44,335 bases of DNA from Yoonia sp. (GCA_023955335.1 JAGSGF010000023.1:1-44335), one strand, 5' to 3'; counted from the stretch's first letter, positions 33,299 to 42,918 are shown. Notes: generated by a model from the letters alone, not told the origin. Program-made: numbers and translations.

Positions 33299-35389
33299 TC
33301 ATGGGGCGCAGGCGGCCGCGGGTCCCGCGCTGCCTTTTGCCGAAAATCCGTTCAGCGATACCGATAGCCCATAGCTGGTCGATGCGTCCACTGTAGTCGA
33401 TGACGTATACCTGCGCGAGACCGAAAGATCGACCGTCACACATTCGTTTTTATATTGCATGCCAACACCTGCAAGCGCTGGTTGGTCATTTGCTAAATCA
33501 TAGCGTGCTTCAAGGTTCACTGCCCATGCGGGCGCTAGCTGGACTGTGCTATCAAGCGTCCATTCCGAAACCGCGTCTGGTCGGCTTTCTGTGTCGTCGG
33601 CTGCCTGCCAAATGTAGGCCGCGTTCAGGTCGACCCACTCGTTTTGCCAGCCAAGTCGTGCCGCTGCCCGTGTCAGGCTTGCGTCGTCGTCAAAAAGGGT
33701 TCGCCCGTCGATCTCAAAACCTGATCTCGCTGTGTATTGCCCCGCAAGAAGCCAGTCTGATGATGTTCCGTCAAGGCCTGATGACGGGTTGAACGCGCTG
33801 ACGTCAATGTCCCGCAAGACTTGCCCGAAGGTCAATGTGGATGTCGCCCCTTGTGCCCCGATCCGTGTCCATGTGGCCCCGATGGCCGCTTGTGCCCCGA
33901 CCTCGACCGCGTCATCGCCAGAATAACGAGAGGTGTCGAACAGGTTCGCTTGGTCCAGATCTGATCGCGTGCTGTCCTCATTTGGGGGCGTGACACCGTA
34001 AGCGTCAGACCACGAGAGCGCGATGGTTGGCTCCAACAGGTGCTGGGTACCGTTTGCTGCTGTGGTCGCAAGCGGGTACCGCAAGGTCAGCCCCACATTT
34101 GGGACAACGCGCACGCCATTGCCGTAATCCGCGTCATCATTGACCCCGTACCAATCAGCCCGCACACCCGCATCTGCCCGCAGCACGAAGCCAGCCTCTG
34201 TGATCCAATTGCTGGTCACGCTGGCGTTTGCACCGGCACGTGATACGTCACGTGCGCCGTCCCCGTCAGTATCTCCGTACCGATATGCGGTGTCCGCCGA
34301 CGCCCCATAGCGGAAGGTACTGCCAGATGTCAGATTCAAGCGGTTTTCATACGATAAACTGCCCGTGATGGGGGGCAGGGACGCGTTGTCTTCGTCGTCG
34401 CGCAGAGTTTGATAATAGGTCAGGTTTACTTGGGTCAGGTCTGTGTCGCGGACCCGCAGCAGGGTGACCGCACTGTCGAGCCTGTCTTTGTCAGAATATC
34501 CGTAGTCTAATAAATACGCATTATCCGAGGCGGATTCTATATCGAACGTCAGTGCGTAGTCTTGGCCAAGGGCAAATGTTCCATCGGCGAACAGGTAGGA
34601 CCGCGCGCCGTTTGCTAGCGTGTCTTCACTGATAGCGGCATTGATTTTCAGATCGCCGCGAATGAATGCTTGGCGGTATTGTGCCTCGAGCGTGCGGGTC
34701 TCGGCAGACAGGTAGGGCGTCAATGTGACGTCGCGGTGATCGCCGATCCGCATAAAATACGGAATTTTGATACCTGTTCCCAGGAGGTCGGTGGTCCGTA
34801 GTGTCGGGATCAGCAGCCCTGTCGCCCGCGTAAGCGTCGGATCGGGCAGCCGCATCCGTGGCAACCAAAAGATTGGCGTGCCACGGATCAGGAACTGCGC
34901 GTCGGTGAAGTAAAGCTGCTGCGCATCTTCGTCGTGCACGACTTTTTTAGCGCGAATTTCCCATAATGGCGCACGTGTCCCGCAGACCTTGCAAGACGTC
35001 GCCGCCACTTTGTAAAGCTGGCTATAGCGCCCGTCTACGCGGTCAATTTGGTTGGCTGCAAGTTGTAGCTGTTGGTCAAGGACCAGCCGTGCGCCACGCA
35101 GCATGCCGTTTTCCAGTTTAGGATCAAGCGATGCCTGATCTGCGGTTATGATCGTCCCGTCAGATGCCTGGATCAGGATCGGCCCTGTGATGGTCAATCT
35201 GTCCGATGACTGGTCGTAGATCACTTGCGCCGCCGACAGTCGGGTGCCGTCATAGAACACTTCGATGTTACCGCTGGCCACAAGTTGCGCGCCGCCTTGG
35301 ACGGTCACGGTATCCGCGACAAGGGTTGCTGCCCCTTGGGACAAGGACAGGGTAGGGAACATCAAAAGGAAAGCTAAAAGGGCACGCAT
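33299..35389 (-). CDS. lptD: LPS-assembly outer membrane protein LptD
   Basis: 696 residues. Outer-membrane translocon that places lipopolysaccharide on the cell surface. A signal peptide (LLAFLLMFPTLSLSQG) is followed by an OstA/LptA-like jellyroll (LVADTVTVQGGAQLVASGNIEVFYDG) and a long beta-barrel. The mature protein has exactly four cysteines: two in SCKVCG in the N-terminal part and two near the C-terminus (KNECVTVD and AACAP), so disulfide locking of barrel to jellyroll is possible. An ATG overlapping the lptG stop (TAATG) sets the start. Partner of LptF, LptG and SurA encoded beside it. Confidence 0.94.
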   Translation of the reverse strand: MRALLAFLLMFPTLSLSQGAATLVADTVTVQGGAQLVASGNIEVFYDGTRLSAAQVIYDQSSDRLTITGPILIQASDGTIITADQASLDPKLENGMLRGARLVLDQQLQLAANQIDRVDGRYSQLYKVAATSCKVCGTRAPLWEIRAKKVVHDEDAQQLYFTDAQFLIRGTPIFWLPRMRLPDPTLTRATGLLIPTLRTTDLLGTGIKIPYFMRIGDHRDVTLTPYLSAETRTLEAQYRQAFIRGDLKINAAISEDTLANGARSYLFADGTFALGQDYALTFDIESASDNAYLLDYGYSDKDRLDSAVTLLRVRDTDLTQVNLTYYQTLRDDEDNASLPPITGSLSYENRLNLTSGSTFRYGASADTAYRYGDTDGDGARDVSRAGANASVTSNWITEAGFVLRADAGVRADWYGVNDDADYGNGVRVVPNVGLTLRYPLATTAANGTQHLLEPTIALSWSDAYGVTPPNEDSTRSDLDQANLFDTSRYSGDDAVEVGAQAAIGATWTRIGAQGATSTLTFGQVLRDIDVSAFNPSSGLDGTSSDWLLAGQYTARSGFEIDGRTLFDDDASLTRAAARLGWQNEWVDLNAAYIWQAADDTESRPDAVSEWTLDSTVQLAPAWAVNLEARYDLANDQPALAGVGMQYKNECVTVDLSVSRRYTSSTTVDASTSYGLSVSLNGFSAKGSAGPAAACAP

Positions 35390-36483
35390 TAGCCGTCCTC
35401 TTGATGCAAAAGCATACCAAGCGAAAGCCCGATTGCCGCCATTGGCGGGGCCCATGCGGCCAGCAAGGCGGGCAATTGCCCGTTTTCACCCAAGACCTGT
35501 GCAAAGTTACGGATAAAGTAGACTGCGAATGACAACAGGATCGCGAAAAGCACCATCATGCCAGTCCGTCCGCCGCGTTGATGACGTAGCGTGAAACTTG
35601 CTCCGATCATGACCATCGCCACAAGAAACAACGGTAATGCGAGCTCCATCTGGAACCAGACTTGATGCCGTTGCGCTGAAAATCCTGCGGCTTGCAGCCG
35701 GGTGATGAATGTGGGCAAGTCCCAGATGGGGATCGAAGACGGTGTTCCAAAGCTATCGCGGATTTCGTCGGCAGTGAGCGTGGACGGAATCTCGAGGAGT
35801 GGATGGGTGGTCGCAAGCGCCTCTGCGTTTACACCACCACCCAAGGGCCAGCTTTTGGCGTCTTGCGCGATCCACGCACCGTCCTGCAGGGTGGCGAGTG
35901 CGGCCTCAATGCGGCGCGTCGGGCCAAGGTCGCCCGCAAATGTGATAAAAGTCACGTCTCTTAGAACTGTGCCATCCAGATTGGCGCTCGCTGCGCGGAT
36001 CACGGTTTGTCCGTCTGCATTTCCCTGCCGCAGCCAAAGCCCCGACGCCCCAAGCGACAGGACAGAGCTTTCGCCACGCAGTGCATCGCCCCGCTCCTCG
36101 AATTGACGCGATGTCGCCGCCACGATGGGATTGAGGATCGCCACGGACGCGATGCCGATGGTCAGCGCCACAAGCAGTGGGGAAATCAACGCGCGCAGTG
36201 CAGATCGCCCCGCCGCCCGTGTCACGACCATTTCAGACGATCGCGCCAATCCGAGAAACAGCGCGATCGTCGCCAAGATCATAATCAGCGGCAGGATGCG
36301 GTAGATCCCTTGCGGAACATTAAGAAGTGTCAGCGCCAGCACATCGCCAAAGCTGGCGTCAACGCGACTGTAACGACGCAGCTGCTCAACCAAATCAAGG
36401 AACACCATGATCATGAAAAACACCCCGAATACCCCCAAAAAGGTGATCGCAAAGCGTTTGGCAAAATAGCGGTGCAGGATCAT
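35389..36483 (-). CDS. lptG: LPS export ABC transporter permease LptG
   Basis: 364 residues. Inner-membrane permease of the LptB2FG complex. Membrane helices at about 13-35, 62-80 and 100-120 and three at the C-terminus frame a periplasmic beta-jellyroll. Typical segments: LDLVEQLRRYSR, LPLIMILATIALFLGLARSSEMVVTRAAG, and a C-terminal VYFIRNFAQVLGENGQLPALLAAWAPP. ATG 36483 overlaps the lptF stop as ATGA. LptB, A and C are outside the window. Confidence 0.93.
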   Translation of the reverse strand: MILHRYFAKRFAITFLGVFGVFFMIMVFLDLVEQLRRYSRVDASFGDVLALTLLNVPQGIYRILPLIMILATIALFLGLARSSEMVVTRAAGRSALRALISPLLVALTIGIASVAILNPIVAATSRQFEERGDALRGESSVLSLGASGLWLRQGNADGQTVIRAASANLDGTVLRDVTFITFAGDLGPTRRIEAALATLQDGAWIAQDAKSWPLGGGVNAEALATTHPLLEIPSTLTADEIRDSFGTPSSIPIWDLPTFITRLQAAGFSAQRHQVWFQMELALPLFLVAMVMIGASFTLRHQRGGRTGMMVLFAILLSFAVYFIRNFAQVLGENGQLPALLAAWAPPMAAIGLSLGMLLHQEDG

Positions 36484-37619
36484 GGCAGGACCTCGGCGCT
36501 TGGGCGACGTTTGAACAAATAGGGCTTTGTCGATACAAACAGCAGGCACCAGATAAAGACGATGCCGATGACGCTGGGCAGATAAGACATGAACCAAAGC
36601 GATGCGTCTTGGCGGGCCATATTCAGGCCAACGGTTTCAACCGCTTTGATCACGATAATCAGAAACACTGCAAACACGATCTGTCGCCAGACGCCAAAGC
36701 GGCTGAACCCGCCAACCATAAGTGCGGCGAACCCAAGCAGTGATGCGACCAGTCCAAGCACCGATTGGCTAAACCTGTCATGGGCAGTTGCCAGCAGACG
36801 CGCGGCGGATTGGCCTGTTTCGGCCTGCAGCGCGGCGGAGGCTTTTAACAACTCAACCGTACCCACCTGGGATGCGCGCCGCCCTTCGTTGGGGGTGATC
36901 TTGATGAAGGCGCCGATATTATAGGCAAAATCCTCAAACGTGGTGGTAAACAGTTTCTGATCGGCAGTGCGCAAGGTCTGGGCCAGCCCGTTGATCATCA
37001 CCAATTGCGCGTCACCTTGTGTGCGCACAAGGAATGCTTGGGCCGCCGTGTAGGTCACGTGGCTTTCTGGATCGCGGATGTCGGACAAAAAGATGTTCCG
37101 CAATTCGCCGTTTGGTGTGATGTCGCTGATGTAAAATGTGATCCCGTCGCTGGGCTCAATAAACCGGCCTTCGGTCAGCAGGTGGGCGGTGACATTCTGC
37201 GCAATCTCGGCTTGGCGTACATCAAGCTGGGCCAGTGAGCGTGGGACAAGGACATGCATCAGGACCGTCATCAGCATCATGACGATCACCCCGAAATAAA
37301 CCACAGGCCGTGCGAGCCGGAATGCAGAATACCCCGTCCCTTGAACCACGACCATCTCGGATTCAGAGATCATGCGATTGGTTACATAAACCGCTGCTGC
37401 AAACCCCGCGAGAGGCAGCGCAAGCCGGATCACTGCGGGCAGGGACAAAGCTGTGAATTCCAGAAATACTGCCGCCGACTGTCCATCTGCAATCAGCTGG
37501 TCAAACAGCACAACTGCGCGATCTATCCAATAGACCATCACCAGCACAAAGCTGAAAAAGCCGAACAGCACCATAAGCTGAGACAGCATATAACGGTCAA
37601 ACCGTGCCACGTGGCCCAT
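36480..37619 (-). CDS. lptF: LPS export ABC transporter permease LptF
   Basis: 379 residues. Partner permease of LptG; same layout of helices around a periplasmic domain. Typical: RFDRYMLSQLMVLFGFFSFVLVMVYW at the start, ISESEMVVVQGTGYSAFRLARP near residue 85 and a long C-terminal helical part. First gene of the operon running to rsmA. The start is uncertain: ATG 37619 follows AAGGG with almost no spacing, TTG 37631 four codons earlier is possible, and MLSQ at 37589 is another. Confidence 0.92.
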   Translation of the reverse strand: MGHVARFDRYMLSQLMVLFGFFSFVLVMVYWIDRAVVLFDQLIADGQSAAVFLEFTALSLPAVIRLALPLAGFAAAVYVTNRMISESEMVVVQGTGYSAFRLARPVVYFGVIVMMLMTVLMHVLVPRSLAQLDVRQAEIAQNVTAHLLTEGRFIEPSDGITFYISDITPNGELRNIFLSDIRDPESHVTYTAAQAFLVRTQGDAQLVMINGLAQTLRTADQKLFTTTFEDFAYNIGAFIKITPNEGRRASQVGTVELLKASAALQAETGQSAARLLATAHDRFSQSVLGLVASLLGFAALMVGGFSRFGVWRQIVFAVFLIIVIKAVETVGLNMARQDASLWFMSYLPSVIGIVFIWCLLFVSTKPYLFKRRPSAEVLP

Positions 37620-37749
37620 CCCTTCGATCAACGCTGCATATTGTGGGCCAAACTAGCCTAAGCCGCGCTGGGACAAAACCGTAATCTGGTCAATTGGCAG
37701 GTGGCGGGCTAGGTATTGCCAAAACCTAACGTCTAAGGACCCGTTTCAC

Positions 37750-39210
37750 ATGACTGCATTGACCGATTTCACATTTTCCACGACCGATCTGAACCAGGTG
37801 TCCGGTTGGGATGGCACGATTGCCATTTTTGTTGGCGCTGACGCCAAACTTGATGCTTGTGCGCGCAAAGTGAACACATTGACCCGTAAAACAGTGGATC
37901 GGTTTGTTGCAAGCGATGCGTTTGATGGCTTGGCGGAAGGCGCGGCTGTGCGTTTGGCGTATCCGACGGGGCTTTCCGCGGATGCCGTAATCGTCGTCAA
38001 GCTGGGCCGCAAGCCAACCCAAGACGCCGCCCGCAAGGCAGGTGCTGCACTTGCCATTGAAAAAGGCCCGCAGCCGATGCTGGTTCTGGCCGGAAATTTG
38101 GGCCGTGGGGCGGAGGTCGCGCTGGGGCTGATGCTGCGTGATTATGCATATGTTGATCATAAGACGGCGGACCCAAAGCCGCGCGGGCCCGTGACCATTA
38201 TGATGTCCAAGCCTGACGTCGTTGATGCGGTCGCCCTGCGTGCCGTGGCCGAGGGCGTGTTTTTTGCCCGTGATCTGACCAATGCCCCCGCCAATGACCT
38301 AACCACCGCCAGCTTTGCTGATCGCTTGGCGGAGATGCAGGCGCATGGCCTTAAGGTCGAGGTGTTGGAAGAAGACCAATTGGCCGAACTGGGCATGGGC
38401 GCGCTGCTTTGCGTCGGACAAGGATCTGCCAGCCCGTCCAAGGTTGTTGTTATGCAGTGGAATGGTGGCGGCGATGAAGCCCCGTTTGCCTTGGTCGGCA
38501 AGGGCGTGGTGTTTGACACAGGTGGCATCAGCATCAAACCTGCGGGCGGCATGGAAGACATGACCATGGATATGGGCGGCGGTGGTGTCGTGTCGGGCGT
38601 CATGAAAACGCTGGCGATGCGCAAAGCAAAGGCCAATGTCGTTGGTCTGATCGGTATTGTCGAAAATATGCCGTCAGACCGCGCCGTGCGCCCCGGTGAT
38701 GTTGTTACCTCCATGAAGGGTGACACGATTGAAGTCATCAACACCGATGCCGAAGGCCGTTTGGTGCTGGCCGATGTGCTTTGGTACGCCCAAGATCGGT
38801 TTGCCCCCAAAGCGATGATCAATTTGGCGACACTGACAGGCGCGATGATTATCGCACTCGGGCATGAGAATGCAGGTGTGTTTTCAAACTCTGACGACCT
38901 GAGCGCAGCATTCCTAAAGGCAGCTGGGGCCGAGGGGGAAGGCGCATGGCGTTTGCCGATGTCGCCTGCCTATGACAAGCTGATCAAAAGCCGCATTGCG
39001 GATATGAAGAACACGGGGGGACGCCCCGCAGGGTCGATCACAGCGGCGCAGTTTTTGGCGCGTTTTGTGAGCGATGACACGCCGTGGGCACATCTTGATA
39101 TTGCGGGCGTGGCATCTGTGAAGGGGGCCACGACACTGGCGCCCGCAGGTGCAACTGGCTGGGGCGTTATGGCGCTTAACCGTTTGATTTCAGATAATTA
39201 TGAGGCATAA
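37750..39210 (+). CDS. pepA: Leucyl aminopeptidase, M17 family
   Basis: 486 residues. Two-metal cytosolic aminopeptidase that trims N-terminal residues. The signature NTDAEGRL is at 331-338, preceded by VGKGVVFDTGGISIKPAGGMEDMTMDMGG with the metal ligands Lys and Asp. AAGGA lies nine bases before the ATG. Divergent from lptF across 130 bases; holC follows without a gap. In E. coli PepA also binds DNA, but that cannot be inferred here. Confidence 0.94.
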   Translation: MTALTDFTFSTTDLNQVSGWDGTIAIFVGADAKLDACARKVNTLTRKTVDRFVASDAFDGLAEGAAVRLAYPTGLSADAVIVVKLGRKPTQDAARKAGAALAIEKGPQPMLVLAGNLGRGAEVALGLMLRDYAYVDHKTADPKPRGPVTIMMSKPDVVDAVALRAVAEGVFFARDLTNAPANDLTTASFADRLAEMQAHGLKVEVLEEDQLAELGMGALLCVGQGSASPSKVVVMQWNGGGDEAPFALVGKGVVFDTGGISIKPAGGMEDMTMDMGGGGVVSGVMKTLAMRKAKANVVGLIGIVENMPSDRAVRPGDVVTSMKGDTIEVINTDAEGRLVLADVLWYAQDRFAPKAMINLATLTGAMIIALGHENAGVFSNSDDLSAAFLKAAGAEGEGAWRLPMSPAYDKLIKSRIADMKNTGGRPAGSITAAQFLARFVSDDTPWAHLDIAGVASVKGATTLAPAGATGWGVMALNRLISDNYEA

Positions 39211-39675
39211 GTGGGCGCTGTATATTTCTATCATCTGACCGAAACCCCGCTAGAGGACACATTGCCGATGCTTGTGGGCAAGGCGCAAGGTGCTGGTTGG
39301 CGTGTGCTGGTGCGTGGTCGGACGCCTGCGGTATTGCAGCGTCTGGATGCGCGTTTATGGCAAGGCGCGCCTACGTCGTTTCAGGCCCATGGCATGGCTG
39401 GGGGTCCGCATGATGACAGCCAGCCAGTTTTGTTGGGCGTGGATACGCCCGCGGACGGGTTTGGCTGCGTGATGTCCGTGGACGGCGCTGACGTCACCGC
39501 CGCAGAGGTCAGCGTGTCGATGCGGACCTGCGTGTTGTTTGACGGGTATGACCAAGATGCTTTGGCTCATGCACGCACGCAATGGAAAGCGCTGACAGGT
39601 GCCGGATGTGAAGCCCAATATTGGGCGCAGGACATGGGGTCATGGATCAAAAAGGCTGAAAGCGCGGGCGCTTAG
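39211..39675 (+). CDS. holC: DNA polymerase III subunit chi
   Basis: 154 residues. Clamp-loader accessory that links to single-strand-binding protein. The start GAVYFYHLTETPLEDTLPMLVGKAQGAGWRVLVRG and SQPVLLGVDTPADG are typical HolC. GTG start immediately after the pepA stop TAA. The order pepA-holC is common in proteobacteria. Ends in a 4-base overlap with the micro-lipoprotein gene on the other strand. Confidence 0.9.
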   Translation: MGAVYFYHLTETPLEDTLPMLVGKAQGAGWRVLVRGRTPAVLQRLDARLWQGAPTSFQAHGMAGGPHDDSQPVLLGVDTPADGFGCVMSVDGADVTAAEVSVSMRTCVLFDGYDQDALAHARTQWKALTGAGCEAQYWAQDMGSWIKKAESAGA

Positions 39676-39770
39676 AAACTGTATTCGGGATCAAAGTCGG
39701 CAGGAATCTCTGTTGAGGTGACACTGCAAGACATCACTCCGATGAATGCCAAAAGTATGATGTATTTCAT
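39672..39770 (-). CDS. Micro-lipoprotein, 32 residues
   Basis: A short gene that automatic callers are likely to miss. The peptide begins MKYIILLAFIGVMSCSVTST, with one Lys, a hydrophobic stretch of 11 residues and a lipobox-like VMSC; cleavage would leave an 18-residue mature lipopeptide ending in DPEYSF, with Ser at +2 favouring the outer membrane. AAGGA lies nine bases before the ATG, overlapping the stop of the aspartic protease gene just upstream (12 bases apart), so the two are likely co-transcribed. Function unknown. Methionine at -2 of the lipobox is unusual, so lipidation is not certain. Confidence 0.6.
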   Translation of the reverse strand: MKYIILLAFIGVMSCSVTSTEIPADFDPEYSF

Positions 39771-39782
39771 GTGCTTGCGTCC

Positions 39783-40361
39783 TTACCTTGAGAGTATCAG
39801 TTCACCGTCTTTGATGGTGATGCTGTCAAAATTGTTCAGATAAGACATCCCCAAAAGCGATCCGTTCATTTGGCCGTCATTGACCACGGCGCGCACGCGG
39901 GTGTCAGTTATCGCACCAAGGCTGACTGTATCAAGCCGCACGGCTGCGGTCCGTACAGTGCCATTCGCCGTGTTGGCTGTGCTAAGGTAAGATAGTGCGA
40001 GCGGGTTCAGGCCGATGCGTTTTGCGTCTTCTTGGGTCAGGACCACTTGGGTCGCACCTGTATCGACGACAAATGCGATGGGCACATTGTTGATGTCGAG
40101 CGTCAGATAATAATGCCCGTCACGCGCACGGGGGAGCACGATTGTGGTGCCGTCCACGACCAATTGGCGCGGGGTGATCGTGCGCTGAATTTCCGGCCAC
40201 ATGCCGATCACCGCGATCGCCCCCATAAAAATCAGGACCCAGATGCCCATTTGCTGCAGCATTTTGCCAATGTTGGTGCGACTAGCCAGCACATACGATA
40301 GCAAAATCGCGCCCCCGAGAAGCGACAGGTAAATGGCGTCGGCTGTTTGATCATTGCTCAT
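39783..40361 (-). CDS. Membrane-anchored retropepsin-like aspartic protease
   Basis: 192 residues. Two hydrophobic segments at about 10-27 and 39-55, then a periplasmic domain from residue 65. The domain starts with GHYYLTLDINNVPIAFVVDTGATQVVLT; the catalytic DTG is at 100-102, and GSLLGMSYLNNFD closes it, as in the clan AA TIGR02281 family. A single DTG half implies a dimer, as in retropepsins. Substrate unknown. Followed 12 bases on by the micro-lipoprotein gene, and preceded by marC by 17 bases on the same strand. Confidence 0.85.
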   Translation of the reverse strand: MSNDQTADAIYLSLLGGAILLSYVLASRTNIGKMLQQMGIWVLIFMGAIAVIGMWPEIQRTITPRQLVVDGTTIVLPRARDGHYYLTLDINNVPIAFVVDTGATQVVLTQEDAKRIGLNPLALSYLSTANTANGTVRTAAVRLDTVSLGAITDTRVRAVVNDGQMNGSLLGMSYLNNFDSITIKDGELILSR

Positions 40362-40378
40362 GACAGATCATATAGGGC

Positions 40379-41005
40379 TTAGGCGGCCATTCCAAAAGTC
40401 TCAAGCAAGCCATCAAGGATGAATTGTACGGCAAGGGCCGCCAAAAGCATGCCCAAAATCCGCGTCAGGATGTTAAGTCCGGTTTTACCCAAGAGCCGTT
40501 CAAGCACAGGCGCCACAAGAAAGGCGAGAAGCACCGACAGCAGCACTAAGAACATTACGGCGGCGATGGCAGCCATATCGGCGGCGCCTTCGGCTTGGCC
40601 GGCAAGCAGGATGATGGTTGTGATCGCACCCGGCCCGACGATCAGCGGCATAGCAAGCGGAAAGACAGACGGATCGTCGGCGTGATGGATTTCAGAAACA
40701 TTGTCCTCGCGCCGTTCTTGGCGTTTCTGGAATAGCATTTCGAGGGCGGTGAGAAACAACAACACGCCGCCCGCGATGCGGAAAGCAGGCATGGAGATCC
40801 CGATAAAGCCCAGTAATGCCTCGCCCAAGAACAAGAACGCCAGCATCAATACTGCCCCAATGAGGCAGGCCCGCACGGCGATGATACGCCGTTGCGACGT
40901 GGTCATGCCGCTGGTCAGGGCCAGAAATATCGGTGACAGGCCCATCGGATCGATAATGATGAACAGCGTGGTAAAGGCCGCAATCAGGGCTGGTAGGTCT
41001 GTCAT
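40379..41005 (-). CDS. MarC family integral membrane protein
   Basis: 208 residues with about six hydrophobic segments. IIDPMGLSPIFLALTSGMTTSQRR and FPLAMPLIVGPGAITTIILLAGQ are the conserved MarC blocks, each with the G-P pair. Despite the name, MarC proteins are not proven multidrug transporters, and the substrate is unknown. Lies on the minus strand between the ABC-F ATPase gene and the aspartic protease. Confidence 0.88.
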   Translation of the reverse strand: MTDLPALIAAFTTLFIIIDPMGLSPIFLALTSGMTTSQRRIIAVRACLIGAVLMLAFLFLGEALLGFIGISMPAFRIAGGVLLFLTALEMLFQKRQERREDNVSEIHHADDPSVFPLAMPLIVGPGAITTIILLAGQAEGAADMAAIAAVMFLVLLSVLLAFLVAPVLERLLGKTGLNILTRILGMLLAALAVQFILDGLLETFGMAA

Positions 41006-41061
41006 GATACGCTTTCTGCGCGGGAGGGACCCCGCTTTAATGAATGGTTATCGCAAGATGA

Positions 41062-42918
41062 TCAGGATTTCTGCGCCCGTTCAAGCCTTTCAAGCGATTG
41101 CATCCAAATGGCTTCGGCGCGCTCAAGCGCATCCATCACTTCGGCGTATTTCTTGTTCCAAGTTGCAAGCTCGCCTGCTTTGCCGTCTTCATACAGCGCA
41201 GGGTCAGCGAGCTTTTTCGCAAGTTTGTCGCGCATTTCGTTGATTTTCTTGACGCGCTCTTCGCCCTTTTTGGTGTCGGAACGCATGGCTTGCAGCTGCT
41301 CGCGGCTGGCTTGTTTGGGCTTTGCGACCGGCTTGGGCTTATCTTTGCCCTTGGGCTTTTCTGGTGTCAGCAGCATTTTGCGGTAGGCTTCAAGGTCGTC
41401 ATCATAGGATGTGACGTGCCCGTCTTTCACGAGCCACAGCCGATCGGCGACCATGGACAGTAAGTGCATGTCGTGGCTGACAAGGATCACGGCGCCTGTA
41501 TAGGCGGTCAGCGCATCAACAAGCGCTTCGCGAGATTCGATATCAAGGTGGTTTGTCGGCTCATCGAGGATAAGCAGATGCGGGGCAGGGAGCGTGGCCA
41601 GCAAAAGCGACAGACGTGCCTTTTGGCCACCGGACAAACGCCCGACTTCGGTGTCAGCTTGATCAGCACCAAGGCCGAAACCAGCGAGGCGGGCACGCAG
41701 TCTTGCTTGGCCTTCAGAGGCGCGTTCGCGCATCAGGTGTTCGAGCGGCGTTTCATCAACATAAAGTTCGTCAACTTGGTGCTGCGCAAAGAAACCGATC
41801 CGCAGTTTGTTCGATGTGACCATATTGCCGCTTGCAATTTGCAGGCGGTCGGACAGCATTTTCGACAGGGTCGACTTGCCCTCACCGTTGCGGCCAAGCA
41901 GCGCAATGCGGTCATCTTGGTCGATGCGCAGGTTCAGATCACGCAGAATGATCGTATCGCCGTAGCCGACAGATGCATTCTCAGTTGCAATAATGGGCGG
42001 CGACAGTTCTTCGGGCTTTGGGAATGTGAAAACGGTCCGCGCCACATCTTCTGGTGCGCGAATTGTTTCCATCTTTTCCAGCGCTTTAACCCGGGACTGG
42101 GCTTGCTTTGCTTTTGATGCTTTCGCTTTAAAACGGTCAACGAAGGCCTGCAGGTGTTCGCGTTTCGCATCTTGTTTCTTGGCCGCTGATGCCATGAGCG
42201 CGCGTTTTTGCGCACGCTGTTTGGCAAACATATCGTAGGTACCAGTATAATAGATCAGGCCCTTGTCTTCGAGGTGCAAAATGCCACCGACGGACCGGTT
42301 CAGCAGTTCGCGGTCGTGCGACACGATCAGAACGGTATGCGGGTATTTCGTCAGGTATGCTTCAAGCCAAAGCGCGCCTTCAAGGTCAAGATAGTTTGTC
42401 GGCTCGTCGAGCAATAGCAGGTCAGGTTCAGAGAACAGAACGGCGGCAAGGGCCACACGCATCCGCCAACCACCAGAGAATGCAGAGCAGGGCTTCAGTT
42501 GTTCTTCGTGCGTAAAGCCAAGTCCACGCAGGATCGATGCGGCGCGGGCTTCGGCGGACCATGCGTCGATATCTACAAGACGCGTTTGCACTTCGGAGAT
42601 GCGTGTCGGGTCCGTGGCGGTTTCAGCCTCGGCCAGCAGGGCTTCGCGTTCAACATCGGCACGCAGCACGGTGTTGATCAGCGATACCTCGTTGCCGGGA
42701 ACTTCTTGGGACACGCCGCCGATTTTCCAACCGCGTGGAATGTTCACAGTGCCATTGTCGAGCACCATTTCACCGCGAATGATTTTGAATAGCGTCGTTT
42801 TGCCAGATCCGTTGCGGCCCACAAGGCCAACCTTGTGACCAGTCGGAATGGTGACGGATGCGTTTTCGACCAATGTGCGGCCAGCGACGGAATATGTGAT
42901 GTCTGATATTTTAAGCAT
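41062..42918 (-). CDS. ABC-F ATPase, YheS-like
   Basis: 618 residues, two ABC domains, no membrane segments. First Walker [10 protein letters not shown] near residue 34, signature [11 protein letters not shown], Walker [13 protein letters not shown]; second Walker [10 protein letters not shown], signature [11 protein letters not shown], Walker [14 protein letters not shown] Lys-rich, Pro-rich linker ([17 protein letters not shown]) precedes a C-terminal coiled coil. ABC-F proteins work at the ribosome; the SGGWRMR signature favours YheS over Uup. The ATG is at 42918; ribosome site weak. Divergent from ndk. A second, different ABC-F gene (uup) is also in this window. Confidence 0.87.
   Translation of the reverse strand: MLKISDITYSVAGRTLVENASVTIPTGHKVGLVGRNGSGKTTLFKIIRGEMVLDNGTVNIPRGWKIGGVSQEVPGNEVSLINTVLRADVEREALLAEAETATDPTRISEVQTRLVDIDAWSAEARAASILRGLGFTHEEQLKPCSAFSGGWRMRVALAAVLFSEPDLLLLDEPTNYLDLEGALWLEAYLTKYPHTVLIVSHDRELLNRSVGGILHLEDKGLIYYTGTYDMFAKQRAQKRALMASAAKKQDAKREHLQAFVDRFKAKASKAKQAQSRVKALEKMETIRAPEDVARTVFTFPKPEELSPPIIATENASVGYGDTIILRDLNLRIDQDDRIALLGRNGEGKSTLSKMLSDRLQIASGNMVTSNKLRIGFFAQHQVDELYVDETPLEHLMRERASEGQARLRARLAGFGLGADQADTEVGRLSGGQKARLSLLLATLPAPHLLILDEPTNHLDIESREALVDALTAYTGAVILVSHDMHLLSMVADRLWLVKDGHVTSYDDDLEAYRKMLLTPEKPKGKDKPKPVAKPKQASREQLQAMRSDTKKGEERVKKINEMRDKLAKKLADPALYEDGKAGELATWNKKYAEVMDALERAEAIWMQSLERLERAQKS

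Noticed and set aside
41020-41035. GCGGG/CCCGC hairpin between marC and the ABC-F gene
   Set aside because: Transcription here is on the minus strand, where no T-tract follows the stem; not a convincing terminator.
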